A stretch of DNA of 64,000 nt, taken from positions 48,037 through 112,036 of the forward strand of contig JAKSLX010000008.1 of NCBI GenBank assembly GCA_024400915.1, written 5' to 3'. The notes under the pieces were generated by a model that was not told the origin of the DNA, did not search any database, and saw only the letters and a list, made by a program, of their open reading frames with translations. A program made the translations under genes and the position numbers. Each line of letters starts with the position of its first letter. The first letter of the stretch is position 1. This document shows positions 34,000 to 42,985 of this stretch, in pieces. The DNA is from Treponema sp. (GTDB lineage Bacteria; Spirochaetota; Spirochaetia; Treponematales; Treponemataceae).

Positions 34000-35049
34000 T
34001 TGGCTCGCAAAAATCTGCTTAAGGGTTTTAAAAAACCAAAGGGAATTACATTTGAGCATCTTGAGAACAATCCAAATTACGGAAAGTTCACTGCTTATCC
34101 TTTTGAACCAGGATTTGGTACAACAGTAGGAAACACACTCCGCCGTGTACTTCTTTCTTCAATTCAGGGATATGCAATTTCTTCAGTTCGCATCACATCT
34201 TATGATGCAGACGGTGTTCCACATGTTATTTCAAGTGAATTCGAAACAATCCCAAATATCTCGGAAGATACATTGGAAGTTTTGAATAGCTTAAAACAGA
34301 TTCGCTTGCGTTTGCCGCGGGATGTAGAACAGGAATCATTTTCCTATGAATTCAAGGGACCAGGCACTGTAAAGAGTGATGATCTTGAGAAGGAAGGCCA
34401 GCTTGAAATCATGACTAAGGGTCTTGAGATCTTTACAATGATGGACGGCGCTCACTTGGATATCGAATTCCAGGTTGATCTTGGCAGAGGTTATGTTCCT
34501 GCAGAAGTAAATGAACACTACATTGAGGTTGTTGGTACAATTGCAATGGACTGTATCTTTACTCCTGTACCAAAGGTTAAATATTCCATTGAACCTTGCC
34601 GCGTAGGACAGCGTAACGATTACGATAAATTGGTTCTTGAGATTTGGACTGATGGATCAATCACTCCAGAAGATGCTCTTGCTGAAGCCGCAAAGATTGC
34701 AAAGGATTACTTCGCTATCTTCGTAAACTTCAACGAAAGTGACTACCCAACAGGTGACGATCCAATTGAAGGTGACGAGCAGATTCGTAAGCTGCTTACA
34801 ACTTCAGTAGAAGAACTTGAACTTTCAGTTCGCAGTTCAAACTGCCTTAAGAATGCAGGTATTAAAACTATTGGTGAGTTGACTAAGAAGACAGAAGACG
34901 AACTTTCAAAGACACGAAACTTTGGAAAGAAGTCTCTTGAAGAAATCAAGGTTAAACTTGAAGAACATGGTCTTAATCTTGGAATGACTGATTACAGTCA
35001 TGTTAAAGATGTTGACTTGGTTAACAGACACAAGGAAGAAAACGAATGA
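34000..35049 (+). CDS. rpoA: RNA polymerase subunit alpha
   Basis: The 349-residue protein starts at TTG 34000 (MARKNLLKGFKKPKG), with AAGGAG at 33988-33993 six bases upstream. Upstream in-frame ATGs at 33955 and 33967 would add a non-homologous leader and lack good ribosome-binding sites. The N-terminal dimerisation domain has PGFGTTVGNTLRRVLLSS. The C-terminal domain (RSSNCLKNAGIKTIGEL, NFGKKSLEEIKVKLEEHGL) binds UP elements and activators. The TTG start may keep alpha levels matched. It overlaps rplQ by 4 bp. Confidence 0.94.
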   Translation: MARKNLLKGFKKPKGITFEHLENNPNYGKFTAYPFEPGFGTTVGNTLRRVLLSSIQGYAISSVRITSYDADGVPHVISSEFETIPNISEDTLEVLNSLKQIRLRLPRDVEQESFSYEFKGPGTVKSDDLEKEGQLEIMTKGLEIFTMMDGAHLDIEFQVDLGRGYVPAEVNEHYIEVVGTIAMDCIFTPVPKVKYSIEPCRVGQRNDYDKLVLEIWTDGSITPEDALAEAAKIAKDYFAIFVNFNESDYPTGDDPIEGDEQIRKLLTTSVEELELSVRSSNCLKNAGIKTIGELTKKTEDELSKTRNFGKKSLEEIKVKLEEHGLNLGMTDYSHVKDVDLVNRHKEENE

Positions 35050-35483
35050 ACCACAAGAATGGATTTAATCCGCTTTCACGTACAACAGCCCACCGCCGTG
35101 CAATGACACGCAATATGGTAACTTCTCTTTTCAGATACGAACGTATCACAACAACAGAAGCTAAGGCTAAGGAAGTACGCAAAGCTGCAGAAAAATTGAT
35201 TACACGTGCAAAAGTAGATTCTGTTCACAACAGAAGAGAAGCTGCTAAATTCATCGCTGATGAAAAGATTCTTAACAAACTTTTCTCAGAAATCGGTCCA
35301 CGCATGAAGGATCGCAACGGTGGATATACTCGCATTCTTAAGCTTGGCTTCCGCCAGGGAGATGCAGCAGACACTGTAATTTTTGAATTGGTTGACTACA
35401 AGTTGCCAGAAGCAGGTGCTGAAGATGCTAAGGCATCAAAGAAGTCTGCAAAAAAGGCTGAAGCTGAAAAGGCTGAGGCATAA
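35046..35483 (+). CDS. rplQ: 50S ribosomal protein L17
   Basis: The 145-residue protein has NPLSRTTAHRRAMTRNMVTS and the GGYTRILKLGFRQGDAA block. A ~25-residue Ala/Lys/Glu tail extends the usual C-terminus. It starts within the rpoA stop (ATGA). Confidence 0.95.
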   Translation: MNHKNGFNPLSRTTAHRRAMTRNMVTSLFRYERITTTEAKAKEVRKAAEKLITRAKVDSVHNRREAAKFIADEKILNKLFSEIGPRMKDRNGGYTRILKLGFRQGDAADTVIFELVDYKLPEAGAEDAKASKKSAKKAEAEKAEA

Positions 35484-35493
35484 GGAGTAAGCT

Positions 35494-35745
35494 ATGTCTA
35501 AAGCACATCGTGGAACTGGAATCCGCAAAGAAGTAAACCATGGCCGTGGAACATGCCCTGTTTGTGGTAAAACACAGATCAAGGTTCTCTACGATCAGGA
35601 TGTTGACGGAAAGAAAGTAAAGGTATGCAAGGTTTGTAAGGCTGCTCTTAAGAATAAGGCACAGAAAGAAGCAAGACTTGCTAAGAAAGCAGCTGCCGCT
35701 GAAGCTCCAGCAGAAGCACCAGCTGAGACACCAGCAGAAGCATAA
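35494..35745 (+). CDS. Small zinc-ribbon protein at the end of the alpha operon
   Basis: The 83-residue protein has an N-terminal basic motif (SKAHRGTGIRKEVNHGRG), a zinc ribbon with pairs CPVC (~21-24) and CKVC (~45-48), then a Lys/Ala helix. It ends in a low-complexity Ala-Pro-Glu tail like those on L10 and L17 here. AAGGAGT precedes the ATG, 10 bp after rplQ, and the operon terminator follows. I do not recognise a named family. Context and charge suggest a ribosome- or RNA-associated accessory protein. Confidence 0.6.
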   Translation: MSKAHRGTGIRKEVNHGRGTCPVCGKTQIKVLYDQDVDGKKVKVCKVCKAALKNKAQKEARLAKKAAAAEAPAEAPAETPAEA

Positions 35746-35770
35746 GCTAATCGCTTAGGATTTCTGTTCA

Positions 35771-35805
35771 AGCCGCTCTTAATTCAAGGGCGGCTGTATT
35801 TTTTT
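35771..35805 (+). terminator. Alpha-operon terminator
   Basis: A 10-bp stem AGCCGCTCTT (35771-35780) / AAGGGCGGCT (35786-35795), loop AATTC, is followed by GTATTTTTTT. Confidence 0.9.
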
Positions 35806-35895
35806 AAAGATTTAAAATCTTGAAAAGATTAAGTCTTTAAAAGGACAATAAAATGTAAAAAACGGTATTTGGAATTTGCTGAAATATTGAAAAAC

Positions 35896-35924
35896 TTTAC
35901 ATATGACTGTAATTTCAGTAAAAT
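35896..35924 (+). promoter_or_regulatory. livK promoter
   Basis: TTTACA (35896-35901), a 17-bp spacer and TAAAAT (35919-35924). The leader is only about 20 nt, with AGGAGG at 35937-35942. Confidence 0.7.
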
Positions 35925-35950
35925 CATTGAAAACATAGGAGGAATTTCTA

Positions 35951-37084
35951 ATGAAATTTTCTAAGGTATTTTTTAACGGAATGATGGCTCTTGCAGCAGC
36001 TGCAGCATTTGCAGCTCCAAAGGCTGTTAAGATTGGTGGAGTAGCACCTCTTTCAGGTCCAGTTGCAGTTTACGGTGTAGAATGCAAGAACGGTATTGAC
36101 CTTGCTGTAGAAGAAATCAATGCAGCAGGCGGAATCAACGGTGCAAAGATTGTATTCGTTTGTGAAGATGACGAAGGCGATGCAGCAAAGTCTGTAAACG
36201 CATACAAGAAACTTGTTTCTAAGGACAAGACACGCTTTATCATCGGTTCTTTGACATCTGGATGTACACTTGCTATTACACAGCTTGCACAGGCACAGAA
36301 GGTTCTTCAGATTGCTCCAGCAGCTACAGCTCCAGCAATTACAGATGCAGGTAACTTCATCTTCAGAACATGTTTTATCGACCCATTCCAGGGACGTGTT
36401 GGCGGTAAGTTTGCTGCTGATAACCTCAAGTGCAAAAAGGCTGCAATTCTTTATGATATCGGAAATGACTACTCTGTAGGTCTTATGGAAAACTTTGAAA
36501 AGGAATTCAAGGCACAGGGTGGAGCAGTTGTAGCAAAGGAATCTTATGGAACTGGCGACAAAGACTTTAACGCACAGCTCACAAAGATCAAGGCTGCAAA
36601 TCCAGACATCGTATATCTTCCAGACTACTATGGAACAGTTGCCCTCATTGCAAAGCAGCTTCGTGCTCAGGGAATCAACACACCAATCGTTGGTGCTGAC
36701 GGATGGGACGGACTTACAGAAAACGCAGGTGATGAAGTTCTTAACGGATACTACTCTAACCACTATGCAGAAGACTCAACAAGTCCAGCTGTTCAGAAGT
36801 TTGTAAATGCATTCCAGAAGAAGTACAACAAGGCTCCAAACTCATTTGCAGCACTCGGATACGATAGCGTATACATGCTCAAGGATGCAATGCTCAAGGC
36901 TGGAACAACAACAGATGTTGCAAAAATCCGTGCAGCATACGAAACAACAAACGGTGACTATGTAACAGGTCACATCACATTTGATGCAAAACGCAACCCA
37001 GTTAAATCTGCAGTTATGATCAAGCTCGTTAAGAAGGACGGAAAGCTTGCTGCTGCATACGAAGCAACAGTTGACGTAAAGTAA
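35951..37084 (+). CDS. livK: Branched-chain amino-acid ABC transporter substrate-binding protein
   Basis: The 377-residue protein has a signal peptide (MKFSKVFFNGMMALAAAAAF ending near AA/AP). No lipobox Cys is present, so the mature protein is probably periplasmic. It belongs to the type I periplasmic binding fold (Peripla_BP_6): VKIGGVAPLSGPVAVYG, GIDLAVEEINAAGGING, and FIIGSLTSGCTLAITQLAQ as first-lobe ligand loop. It delivers Leu/Ile/Val or related amino acids to LivHMGF. A terminator separates it from livH, giving excess binding protein. Exact ligand specificity is inferred. Confidence 0.88.
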   Translation: MKFSKVFFNGMMALAAAAAFAAPKAVKIGGVAPLSGPVAVYGVECKNGIDLAVEEINAAGGINGAKIVFVCEDDEGDAAKSVNAYKKLVSKDKTRFIIGSLTSGCTLAITQLAQAQKVLQIAPAATAPAITDAGNFIFRTCFIDPFQGRVGGKFAADNLKCKKAAILYDIGNDYSVGLMENFEKEFKAQGGAVVAKESYGTGDKDFNAQLTKIKAANPDIVYLPDYYGTVALIAKQLRAQGINTPIVGADGWDGLTENAGDEVLNGYYSNHYAEDSTSPAVQKFVNAFQKKYNKAPNSFAALGYDSVYMLKDAMLKAGTTTDVAKIRAAYETTNGDYVTGHITFDAKRNPVKSAVMIKLVKKDGKLAAAYEATVDVK

Positions 37085-37113
37085 TCGGTTGTAGATAATA
37101 TTTACAGTTGAAC

Positions 37114-37153
37114 AAAGGGGTTCATTTCGTTTATTCGGGATGAACCCTTTTTT
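37114..37153 (+). terminator. Terminator between livK and livH
   Basis: A stem with GGGTTCAT/ATGAACCC extended by A-T pairs (37114-37125 with 37140-37151) ends in a T-run. It probably allows partial read-through, with TATAAT at 37171-37176 offering a second start before livH. Confidence 0.8.
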
Positions 37154-37214
37154 ATTTTAAAAAGTTAGGGTATAATATTCTGTCATATTTTGATGTAAAA
37201 ATTTGGAGGAAACG

Positions 37215-38105
37215 GTGGATACATTCTTGAAACAATTTGTCAACGGACTTTCCCTTGGCAGTATCTATGCGCTTATAGCTCTTGGTTATACCATGGTTTA
37301 CGGTATCGTTAAACTCATCAACTTTGCACATGGTGATGTAATGATGGTTGGTGCGTATACCGGTTATTTCATTCTTCGTTCAATAGGTGCAACTCCATTA
37401 GGACTGTGCCTTGCATTTTTTGGTGCTATGATTGTCTGTTCGATTTTGAGCCTTGTAATTGAACGCTGTGCTTACAGACCTTTGCGCAATGCACCTCGAC
37501 TTAATTCGCTTATTACGGCAATCGCTGTGGAACTTATTCTTCAGAATGCAATGCGTGTCATTCCTTTTGTTGGACCTAACCCTCGACAGTTTCCGACAAT
37601 GGATACAAAATTCTTCAACCTTGGGATCGTTCAGATTTCAAACATTCAGATCATCGTCATCGTTGCATCTGCAATCCTTATGGTTGTACTTAACTATGTA
37701 ATCAACTATACAAAGACAGGTAAGGCAATGCGTGCCGTAAGCTACGATATGGGTGCTGCAAGTCTTATGGGTGTAAATGTAAATAAGACAATTGCAATTA
37801 CATTCGTCATCGGTTCAGTTCTTGCAGGTGCTGGTGGTGTTCTCTATGCAACTGCATATCCACAGGTTGATCCTCTCATGGGTTACATTCCAGGTCTTAA
37901 GGCTTTCGTTGCTGCTGTTCTTGGTGGAATAGGAAGCGTCCCTGGTGCCATGGTGGGCGGTGTAATTCTCGGTATCGTTGAGACAATGACAAAGGCATAT
38001 ATTTCTTCTCAGTATGCTGATGCAATTTCATATTCAATCCTCATCATCATTCTACTTGTAAAGCCAGCAGGTTTGCTTGGAAAGAAGAATGTGGTTAAGG
38101 TTTAA
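37215..38105 (+). CDS. livH: Branched-chain amino-acid ABC transporter permease LivH
   Basis: The 296-residue, eight-span membrane protein starts at GTG 37215 five bases after GGAGG; the in-frame TTG 12 bp upstream overlaps that box. SLGSIYALIALGYTMVYGIV and LINFAHGDVMMVGAY are the LivH signatures, and the EAA-like loop GVNVNKTIAITF follows. It pairs with LivM to form the channel. Confidence 0.92.
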   Translation: MDTFLKQFVNGLSLGSIYALIALGYTMVYGIVKLINFAHGDVMMVGAYTGYFILRSIGATPLGLCLAFFGAMIVCSILSLVIERCAYRPLRNAPRLNSLITAIAVELILQNAMRVIPFVGPNPRQFPTMDTKFFNLGIVQISNIQIIVIVASAILMVVLNYVINYTKTGKAMRAVSYDMGAASLMGVNVNKTIAITFVIGSVLAGAGGVLYATAYPQVDPLMGYIPGLKAFVAAVLGGIGSVPGAMVGGVILGIVETMTKAYISSQYADAISYSILIIILLVKPAGLLGKKNVVKV

Positions 38106-38117
38106 GGAGGACGAAAA

Positions 38118-39164
38118 ATGAAAGATAACTTTATTAAAAATACAATAATTCTTGCAATTACTGCTGCGGTCCTTCTTATCGTTCCAGGGCTCTTGATGGA
38201 CATTCCGTTGATTGAAGATGAATTCGGCGACAAGAATCCTTTGATCGATGCATATGTTGCGCAGATTCTTACTCTTGGTGGAATAAACGCAATCATGGCT
38301 TTGAGCGTTAACATGGTCTGCGGAATTACTGGTCAGCTTTCCCTTGGTCAGGCTGGATTTCAGGCTCTTGGTGCTTATGCTGTAATTCTTCTTACAACAA
38401 ATTGTCATGTTCCGCTTCCTTTGAGCATCATTCTTGGTGGTCTTATAGCAGCATTCTTTGGCTTTCTCATCGGCTTTCCAACACTTAAGCTTGAAGGGGA
38501 CTACCTAGCAATTGTAACTTTGGCATTCGGTGAAATCATCAGAATCTTCCTTGTTAACTTCAAGAGCATTACAGGTGGTCCAAACGGAATGCAGTTCAGT
38601 ACGATCTTTACGACTTCCCTTGATCATGGTCCAATCATTTCGTACACAGCAATCGTTGGAACTTTGATTGTGATCATCGTGCTTTTGCAGAACTTCCTTC
38701 GTTCAACTTACGGACGCGCAATCCTTGCTGTTCGTGAAGATGAAGTTGCAGCAAACAGCAACGGCGTTGGAGTTTTCCGCTATAAGATGACAGGCTTTGT
38801 AATCGCATCCTTCATAGGTGGTATCGGTGGTGCGCTCTATGCTCCATTCATCGGTTTTGTTAAACCTGATCTTGCTTCATTCAACAACAGCATCAACCAT
38901 CTGATCTATGTTGTTCTTGGCGGTATGGGTTCAGTTACTGGCGGAATCGTTGCAGCTTTTGTTCTTACAATTCTTCAGGAAGCCTTGAGATTCCTCCGCG
39001 ACTACAGGCTTTTAATCTACCCAGTAATCCTTATCTTTGTAATGCTCTTTAGACCTCAGGGACTTTTGGGAACAAAGGAACTCAGCTTTATAAAAACATA
39101 CAACGGACTCTTTGGCTGGATCAAAGGTCTTTTAAGCAAGAATAAAAACAAGGGGGCAGAATAA
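38118..39164 (+). CDS. livM: Branched-chain amino-acid ABC transporter permease LivM
   Basis: The 348-residue permease has LSLGQAGFQALGAYAVILL and GDYLAIVTLAFGEIIR, characteristic of LivM, then SITGGPNGM. About ten membrane spans are predicted. AAGGAGG precedes the ATG. Its stop overlaps the livG start (TAATG). Confidence 0.92.
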   Translation: MKDNFIKNTIILAITAAVLLIVPGLLMDIPLIEDEFGDKNPLIDAYVAQILTLGGINAIMALSVNMVCGITGQLSLGQAGFQALGAYAVILLTTNCHVPLPLSIILGGLIAAFFGFLIGFPTLKLEGDYLAIVTLAFGEIIRIFLVNFKSITGGPNGMQFSTIFTTSLDHGPIISYTAIVGTLIVIIVLLQNFLRSTYGRAILAVREDEVAANSNGVGVFRYKMTGFVIASFIGGIGGALYAPFIGFVKPDLASFNNSINHLIYVVLGGMGSVTGGIVAAFVLTILQEALRFLRDYRLLIYPVILIFVMLFRPQGLLGTKELSFIKTYNGLFGWIKGLLSKNKNKGAE

Positions 39165-39973
39165 TGAGTGAAAATAAAGAACTGCTTCTTCGTGCAAAAG
39201 ATATTTCCATCGTTTTCGGTGGACTCCGCGCAGTAAGTGACTTTAACCTTGAGCTATATCAGGGAGAACTCATAGGTCTTATTGGACCAAACGGTGCAGG
39301 AAAGACAACTGTATTCAATATGCTTAGCGGCGTTTACAAGCCAACTGAAGGAACGATCACTTTTGTTGACCGCAAGGGAAACCTTCAGGTAACAAGCGGA
39401 AAATCTCCAGCTCAGCTTAACGGAATTGGAATTGCCCGTACTTTCCAGAACATCCGTCTTTTTGGAAACCTCACTGTTGCAGAAAACATCAAGATTGCCC
39501 TTCATCAGACAAGAAAGGTAAATCCAATTGACGTTCTTTTCAGGACAAAGAAATTCCGCAAGGATGAAGAAGTGATGCAGGAGCGCTCAAAGATTCTTCT
39601 CGAACTGTTCCACATGGAAGGCAAGATGAATGAACTTGCAAAAAATCTTCCTTACGGTGAACAGAGAAAGCTTGAAATCTGTCGTGCCCTTGCTTCCAAT
39701 CCAAAGCTTCTTTTGCTTGATGAACCTGCAGCTGGTATGAACGAACAGGAAACTCATGAGCTTATGGAAATGATTTCTTTCATCCGTGAAAAGTTCAATC
39801 TTACAGTTCTTCTTATTGAACACGACATGAAGCTCGTCATGGGAATCTGCGAAAGACTTCTGGTCCTTAACTATGGACGCGTTATTGCAGAAGGATTGCC
39901 TGCAGAAATTCAGGCTAACGAAGAGGTAATCAAGGCATACCTTGGTTCTGGTTACACTGGAGGTAAAAAATGA
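39164..39973 (+). CDS. livG: Branched-chain amino-acid ABC transporter ATPase LivG
   Basis: The 269-residue ATPase has Walker A GPNGAGKTT, a signature variant PYGEQRKLEICRAL, Walker B LLLLDEPAAGMN and a switch His in LIEHDMKLVM. It has the C-terminal extension of LivG. It overlaps livF by 4 bp. Confidence 0.94.
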   Translation: MSENKELLLRAKDISIVFGGLRAVSDFNLELYQGELIGLIGPNGAGKTTVFNMLSGVYKPTEGTITFVDRKGNLQVTSGKSPAQLNGIGIARTFQNIRLFGNLTVAENIKIALHQTRKVNPIDVLFRTKKFRKDEEVMQERSKILLELFHMEGKMNELAKNLPYGEQRKLEICRALASNPKLLLLDEPAAGMNEQETHELMEMISFIREKFNLTVLLIEHDMKLVMGICERLLVLNYGRVIAEGLPAEIQANEEVIKAYLGSGYTGGKK

Positions 39974-40680
39974 GCATGCTTGAAGTAAAGGATCTTGTAG
40001 TTTCTTACGGTGCAATCAAAGCTTTAAAGGGAATTTCTTTTAAAGTAGAACAGGGTGAAGTTATCACTTTGATCGGAAGCAACGGTGCTGGAAAAACAAC
40101 AACACTCCACAGTATCAGCAATCTTATAAAAAAGGAAAGCGGTTCAATTCTTTTTGAAGGCGAAGACATTACAAATGTAAGCGCAGACAAAATCGTAAAC
40201 CGCGGACTTATTCAGGTTCCGGAAGGACGCCGTGTTTTTGCAAACATGAGCGTTAAGGAAAACATTGAGATGGGTGCTTACCTTAGAAAGGATAAGGAAG
40301 AAATCAAAAAGGACATGGAATGGTGCTATGAACTATTTCCACGCCTTAAGGAACGTCTTGCTCAGATGGCGGGAACCCTTTCTGGCGGTGAACAGCAGAT
40401 GCTTGCCATGGCCCGTGCATTGATGTCCAAGCCTCGCCTTCTTTTGCTTGATGAACCTTCAATGGGTCTTGCTCCAATTCTTGTTGATGAAATTTTCAAC
40501 ATCGTGCAGAAAATCAGCGCTGGCGGAACAACAATTCTTCTTGTTGAGCAGAATGCTTTCAAGGCACTCTCAATTGCAAACAGGGCATATATCCTTGAAA
40601 CCGGTTCAATTGCAAAGGAAGGAATTGCTTCTGAACTTGCAAACGACGACGCTGTCAGAAAGGCATACTTGGGCGGCTGA
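39970..40680 (+). CDS. livF: Branched-chain amino-acid ABC transporter ATPase LivF
   Basis: The 236-residue ATPase has Walker A GSNGAGKTTT, signature LSGGEQQMLAMARALM, Walker B LLLLDEPSMGLAP and LLVEQNAFKALSIA. It is the partner of LivG. It ends the liv operon. Confidence 0.94.
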   Translation: MSMLEVKDLVVSYGAIKALKGISFKVEQGEVITLIGSNGAGKTTTLHSISNLIKKESGSILFEGEDITNVSADKIVNRGLIQVPEGRRVFANMSVKENIEMGAYLRKDKEEIKKDMEWCYELFPRLKERLAQMAGTLSGGEQQMLAMARALMSKPRLLLLDEPSMGLAPILVDEIFNIVQKISAGGTTILLVEQNAFKALSIANRAYILETGSIAKEGIASELANDDAVRKAYLGG

Positions 40681-40707
40681 TAAGGTTCAGCATAAAATTC
40701 AAAAAAT

Positions 40708-40736
40708 TTGTTGAATAATAAATTCAGTGGTATAAT
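40708..40736 (+). promoter_or_regulatory. Promoter of the CBS-ACT gene
   Basis: TTGTTG (40708-40713), a 17-bp spacer and a perfect TATAAT (40731-40736). The start would lie at about 40743, inside the following hairpin. Confidence 0.65.
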
Positions 40737-40740
40737 TTAA

Positions 40741-40779
40741 AGCATCTGCGATGTTCTTTTGCAGGTGCTTTTACTTTTT
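40741..40779 (+). terminator. Terminator-like hairpin between livF and the CBS-ACT gene
   Basis: A 9-bp stem AGCATCTGC (40741-40749) / GCAGGTGCT (40761-40769) with one G-U is followed by TTTACTTTTT. It lies downstream of its own promoter and immediately before AGGAGG, so it may end liv transcripts or attenuate the CBS-ACT gene. Confidence 0.6.
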
Positions 40780-40792
40780 AGGAGGTGCAGCT

Positions 40793-41437
40793 ATGTTGGT
40801 TAAAGATGTAATGAATGATCATCCTCTTGTTATTGGTCCTGAAGCAAGTGTTCTGGATGCAAAAGAAATCATGACAAAAAACAAGGAAACAAAACTTGCG
40901 GTTGTTGATAAAAACGGAGTTCTTGTGGGCCTTTTGACAAATGCAGATTTGATAAAGGTAAGTCCAAGCAATGCAACGACTCTGGACATGTATGAACTTG
41001 GATACCTTTTGAGCAAGATGTCTGTTGAAAAAGCAATGGTCAAGAATGTAAAGACAACGACCGTTGAACAGACTGTAGAAGAAGCAGCTCGTCTTATGAA
41101 GGACTACGGAATCACATGTCTTCCTATTGTTGACGGCGACATTCTCATCGGCATGATTACGCAGACAGACCTTTTTGAATGCTTCATCGAAATGTTCAGT
41201 ACAAAGAATCCTGGAATCCGTGCAGTTGTAATTGTTGACGAAAAGCCTGGAATCCTTGCAAAGATTGCAGAAGCCGTTGCTGCAAAGAACGGTAACATCG
41301 TTTCTCTTGTAACATCTGATGTCCCTGATGAAAAGAGAAGGAAGATTACAATCAAGATTTCAGGAATCACAGAGACAGAGACAAAGAATCTTCTTGTTGA
41401 CTGCGGTTGCCAGATGGAAGATGTTAGAAGCGTGTGA
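40793..41437 (+). CDS. CBS-CBS-ACT regulatory protein
   Basis: The 214-residue protein starts at ATG 40793, with AGGAGG upstream; the longer frame from 40751 runs through the hairpin. Two CBS domains (MLVKDVMNDHPLVIGPEAS; MVKNVKTTTVEQTVEEAARL) form a Bateman module that usually binds adenine nucleotides. A C-terminal ACT-like domain (KPGILAKIAEAVAAKNGNIV) typically binds amino acids. The layout resembles AcuB-type proteins. Its place beside the liv importer suggests sensing of branched-chain amino acids or energy state; this is inference. Confidence 0.8.
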   Translation: MLVKDVMNDHPLVIGPEASVLDAKEIMTKNKETKLAVVDKNGVLVGLLTNADLIKVSPSNATTLDMYELGYLLSKMSVEKAMVKNVKTTTVEQTVEEAARLMKDYGITCLPIVDGDILIGMITQTDLFECFIEMFSTKNPGIRAVVIVDEKPGILAKIAEAVAAKNGNIVSLVTSDVPDEKRRKITIKISGITETETKNLLVDCGCQMEDVRSV

Positions 41438-41471
41438 TTATATTGCATGACATTAAAAGCGTGTTAATTAG

Positions 41472-41510
41472 ACTGCAGGAGATTTATCGATTTAATTTCC
41501 TGCAGTTTTT
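41472..41510 (+). terminator. Terminator after the CBS-ACT gene
   Basis: A perfect 9-bp stem ACTGCAGGA (41472-41480) / TCCTGCAGT (41498-41506) is followed by five T. It closes the chromosomal block before the tRNA. Confidence 0.85.
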
Positions 41511-41596
41511 ATTTATTAGGAACAAACGTTTCTTTTAAATCTATATTTAAACATCAATTGATTTTTAATCCTATTTTTGCTATATTATTGTCACTC

Positions 41597-41649
<53 letters not shown>

Positions 41650-41669
<20 letters not shown>

Positions 41670-41771
41670 TATTTTTAGCACTTCGGGATAGGTGCTAAAA
41701 CCTTATATTACAAGCATTTACATAATCTTTGTTCTTACAGGATTTTGGAAAGGTCAACCGAAAGTCAACCG
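41650..41771. mobile_element. Left attachment region (attL) of the integrated element
   Basis: The 3' end of tRNA-Ile2 (41650-41669) is followed by a perfect 9-bp inverted repeat TTTTAGCAC (41673-41681) / GTGCTAAAA (41692-41700). Two GTCAACCG direct repeats lie 11 bp apart (41753-41760, 41764-41771), about one helical turn, as expected for integrase or excisionase arm sites. The crossover point and attR lie outside what can be seen here. Confidence 0.6.
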
Positions 41772-41796
41772 GTTTCTAAAATTGCTGGAGGAAAAC

Positions 41797-42978
41797 ATGG
41801 ATTATCACATCTTTAGAAAACCAAAAATCGTCAAAGGAAAAACTGTTCATCGCTGGTACTATTACTATATAGACCCGGTTACAGGAAAAAAAGTTCAGAA
41901 ATCTTGCGGGAAATGCAAGAATCAGGCAGAAGCTTATGCCTTCATTTCTAACCTTCCACCCCTTTTTGAGTCGTCAAAAAAGATAAAAATTGCCGACATT
42001 GCCAAATGGATGTTCATTCCTGGAGGCGATCATCTTAATCGACTTGAAAAGCTTGGTCGTGTGTTAGATATAAAAACTATCAAAAACAAACGTCATATTC
42101 TTGAAATCATTGTTGAAACCTTTGGAAACCTTGAACTTAAGGATTTGAAGATCCCAATGGTCATTGAGTTTTTAAGCGATGATGAAGACCATTCAGGAAG
42201 CTGGAAAAATAATTTTCTTACGGTTCTGAATGATCTCTATGAGGAAGCTCCGTTTTGCGGAGTAGAAAACATTTCTGCTCCAAAGTTTCCAAAATTCCGT
42301 CGTAATACGATTAAGAAAGATATTTTTACAACAGAAGAATTGAATCGTCTGTTCAGTGAGGAACTTTGGTCAAAGTTGAATAGCCTTATGTATGAAAAGT
42401 GTCCTCAGTACAACGAAGGTTATAAGGACATTTATCTGATGTTCCTTTGCTGTTCAATGTGTGGACTTCGTATTGGAGAAGCAATTGCCTTGCGTAAAAA
42501 GCAGTTCATGTTTGATCAGAACATGCTTTTGGTTGATGGATTCTTCAAACACGATTCAAAGGAACGTACTAACTTCAACAAATGCGGTTCTGCAGACAAC
42601 CAGAAAATCAGGGTTGTCCCATTGCCGGAAAATCTCGTAGGAGCTATGAAGGAATACATTGCATCCCGTGAGATAGGTCCTGAGGATTATGTTTTTACAC
42701 GCTATAATCTTCCTTTGAGGAAACATCTAGTCGAAAAATGGTTTGGAAGAGCAATGGAACTTGCAGGTATCGAAACCGAAGGTCGAAAGCTTACCCCACA
42801 CTCTCTGAGGTTCACCTACATTACGCGAATGAGACGAAACTGTGACGGTGAAATAGTTCAGAAACTGGCAGGTCATAACTCTATGGAAATGACAGAGTAT
42901 TACACTCGTGCTGCAATTCCAGAAATGGTAGAAGCTGCTAAGCCTGCTATTGATGCGGCTAATAAGCTGTTTGCGTAG
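41797..42978 (+). CDS. Tyrosine recombinase / integrase
   Basis: The 393-residue protein starts at ATG 41797, with GGAGG at 41787-41791. The N-terminal part (KGKTVHRWYYYYIDPVTGKK) resembles arm-binding domains. The catalytic domain has the first Arg in CGLRIGEAIALRKK, the HxxR box HSLRFTY, GHNSMEMTEYY and the nucleophile Tyr in TEYYTRA. Residue order R-HxxR-H-Y is intact, so the enzyme should be active. It integrates the element at the tRNA-Ile2 gene. Confidence 0.92.
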   Translation: MDYHIFRKPKIVKGKTVHRWYYYYIDPVTGKKVQKSCGKCKNQAEAYAFISNLPPLFESSKKIKIADIAKWMFIPGGDHLNRLEKLGRVLDIKTIKNKRHILEIIVETFGNLELKDLKIPMVIEFLSDDEDHSGSWKNNFLTVLNDLYEEAPFCGVENISAPKFPKFRRNTIKKDIFTTEELNRLFSEELWSKLNSLMYEKCPQYNEGYKDIYLMFLCCSMCGLRIGEAIALRKKQFMFDQNMLLVDGFFKHDSKERTNFNKCGSADNQKIRVVPLPENLVGAMKEYIASREIGPEDYVFTRYNLPLRKHLVEKWFGRAMELAGIETEGRKLTPHSLRFTYITRMRRNCDGEIVQKLAGHNSMEMTEYYTRAAIPEMVEAAKPAIDAANKLFA

Positions 42979-42985
42979 AAAATTG

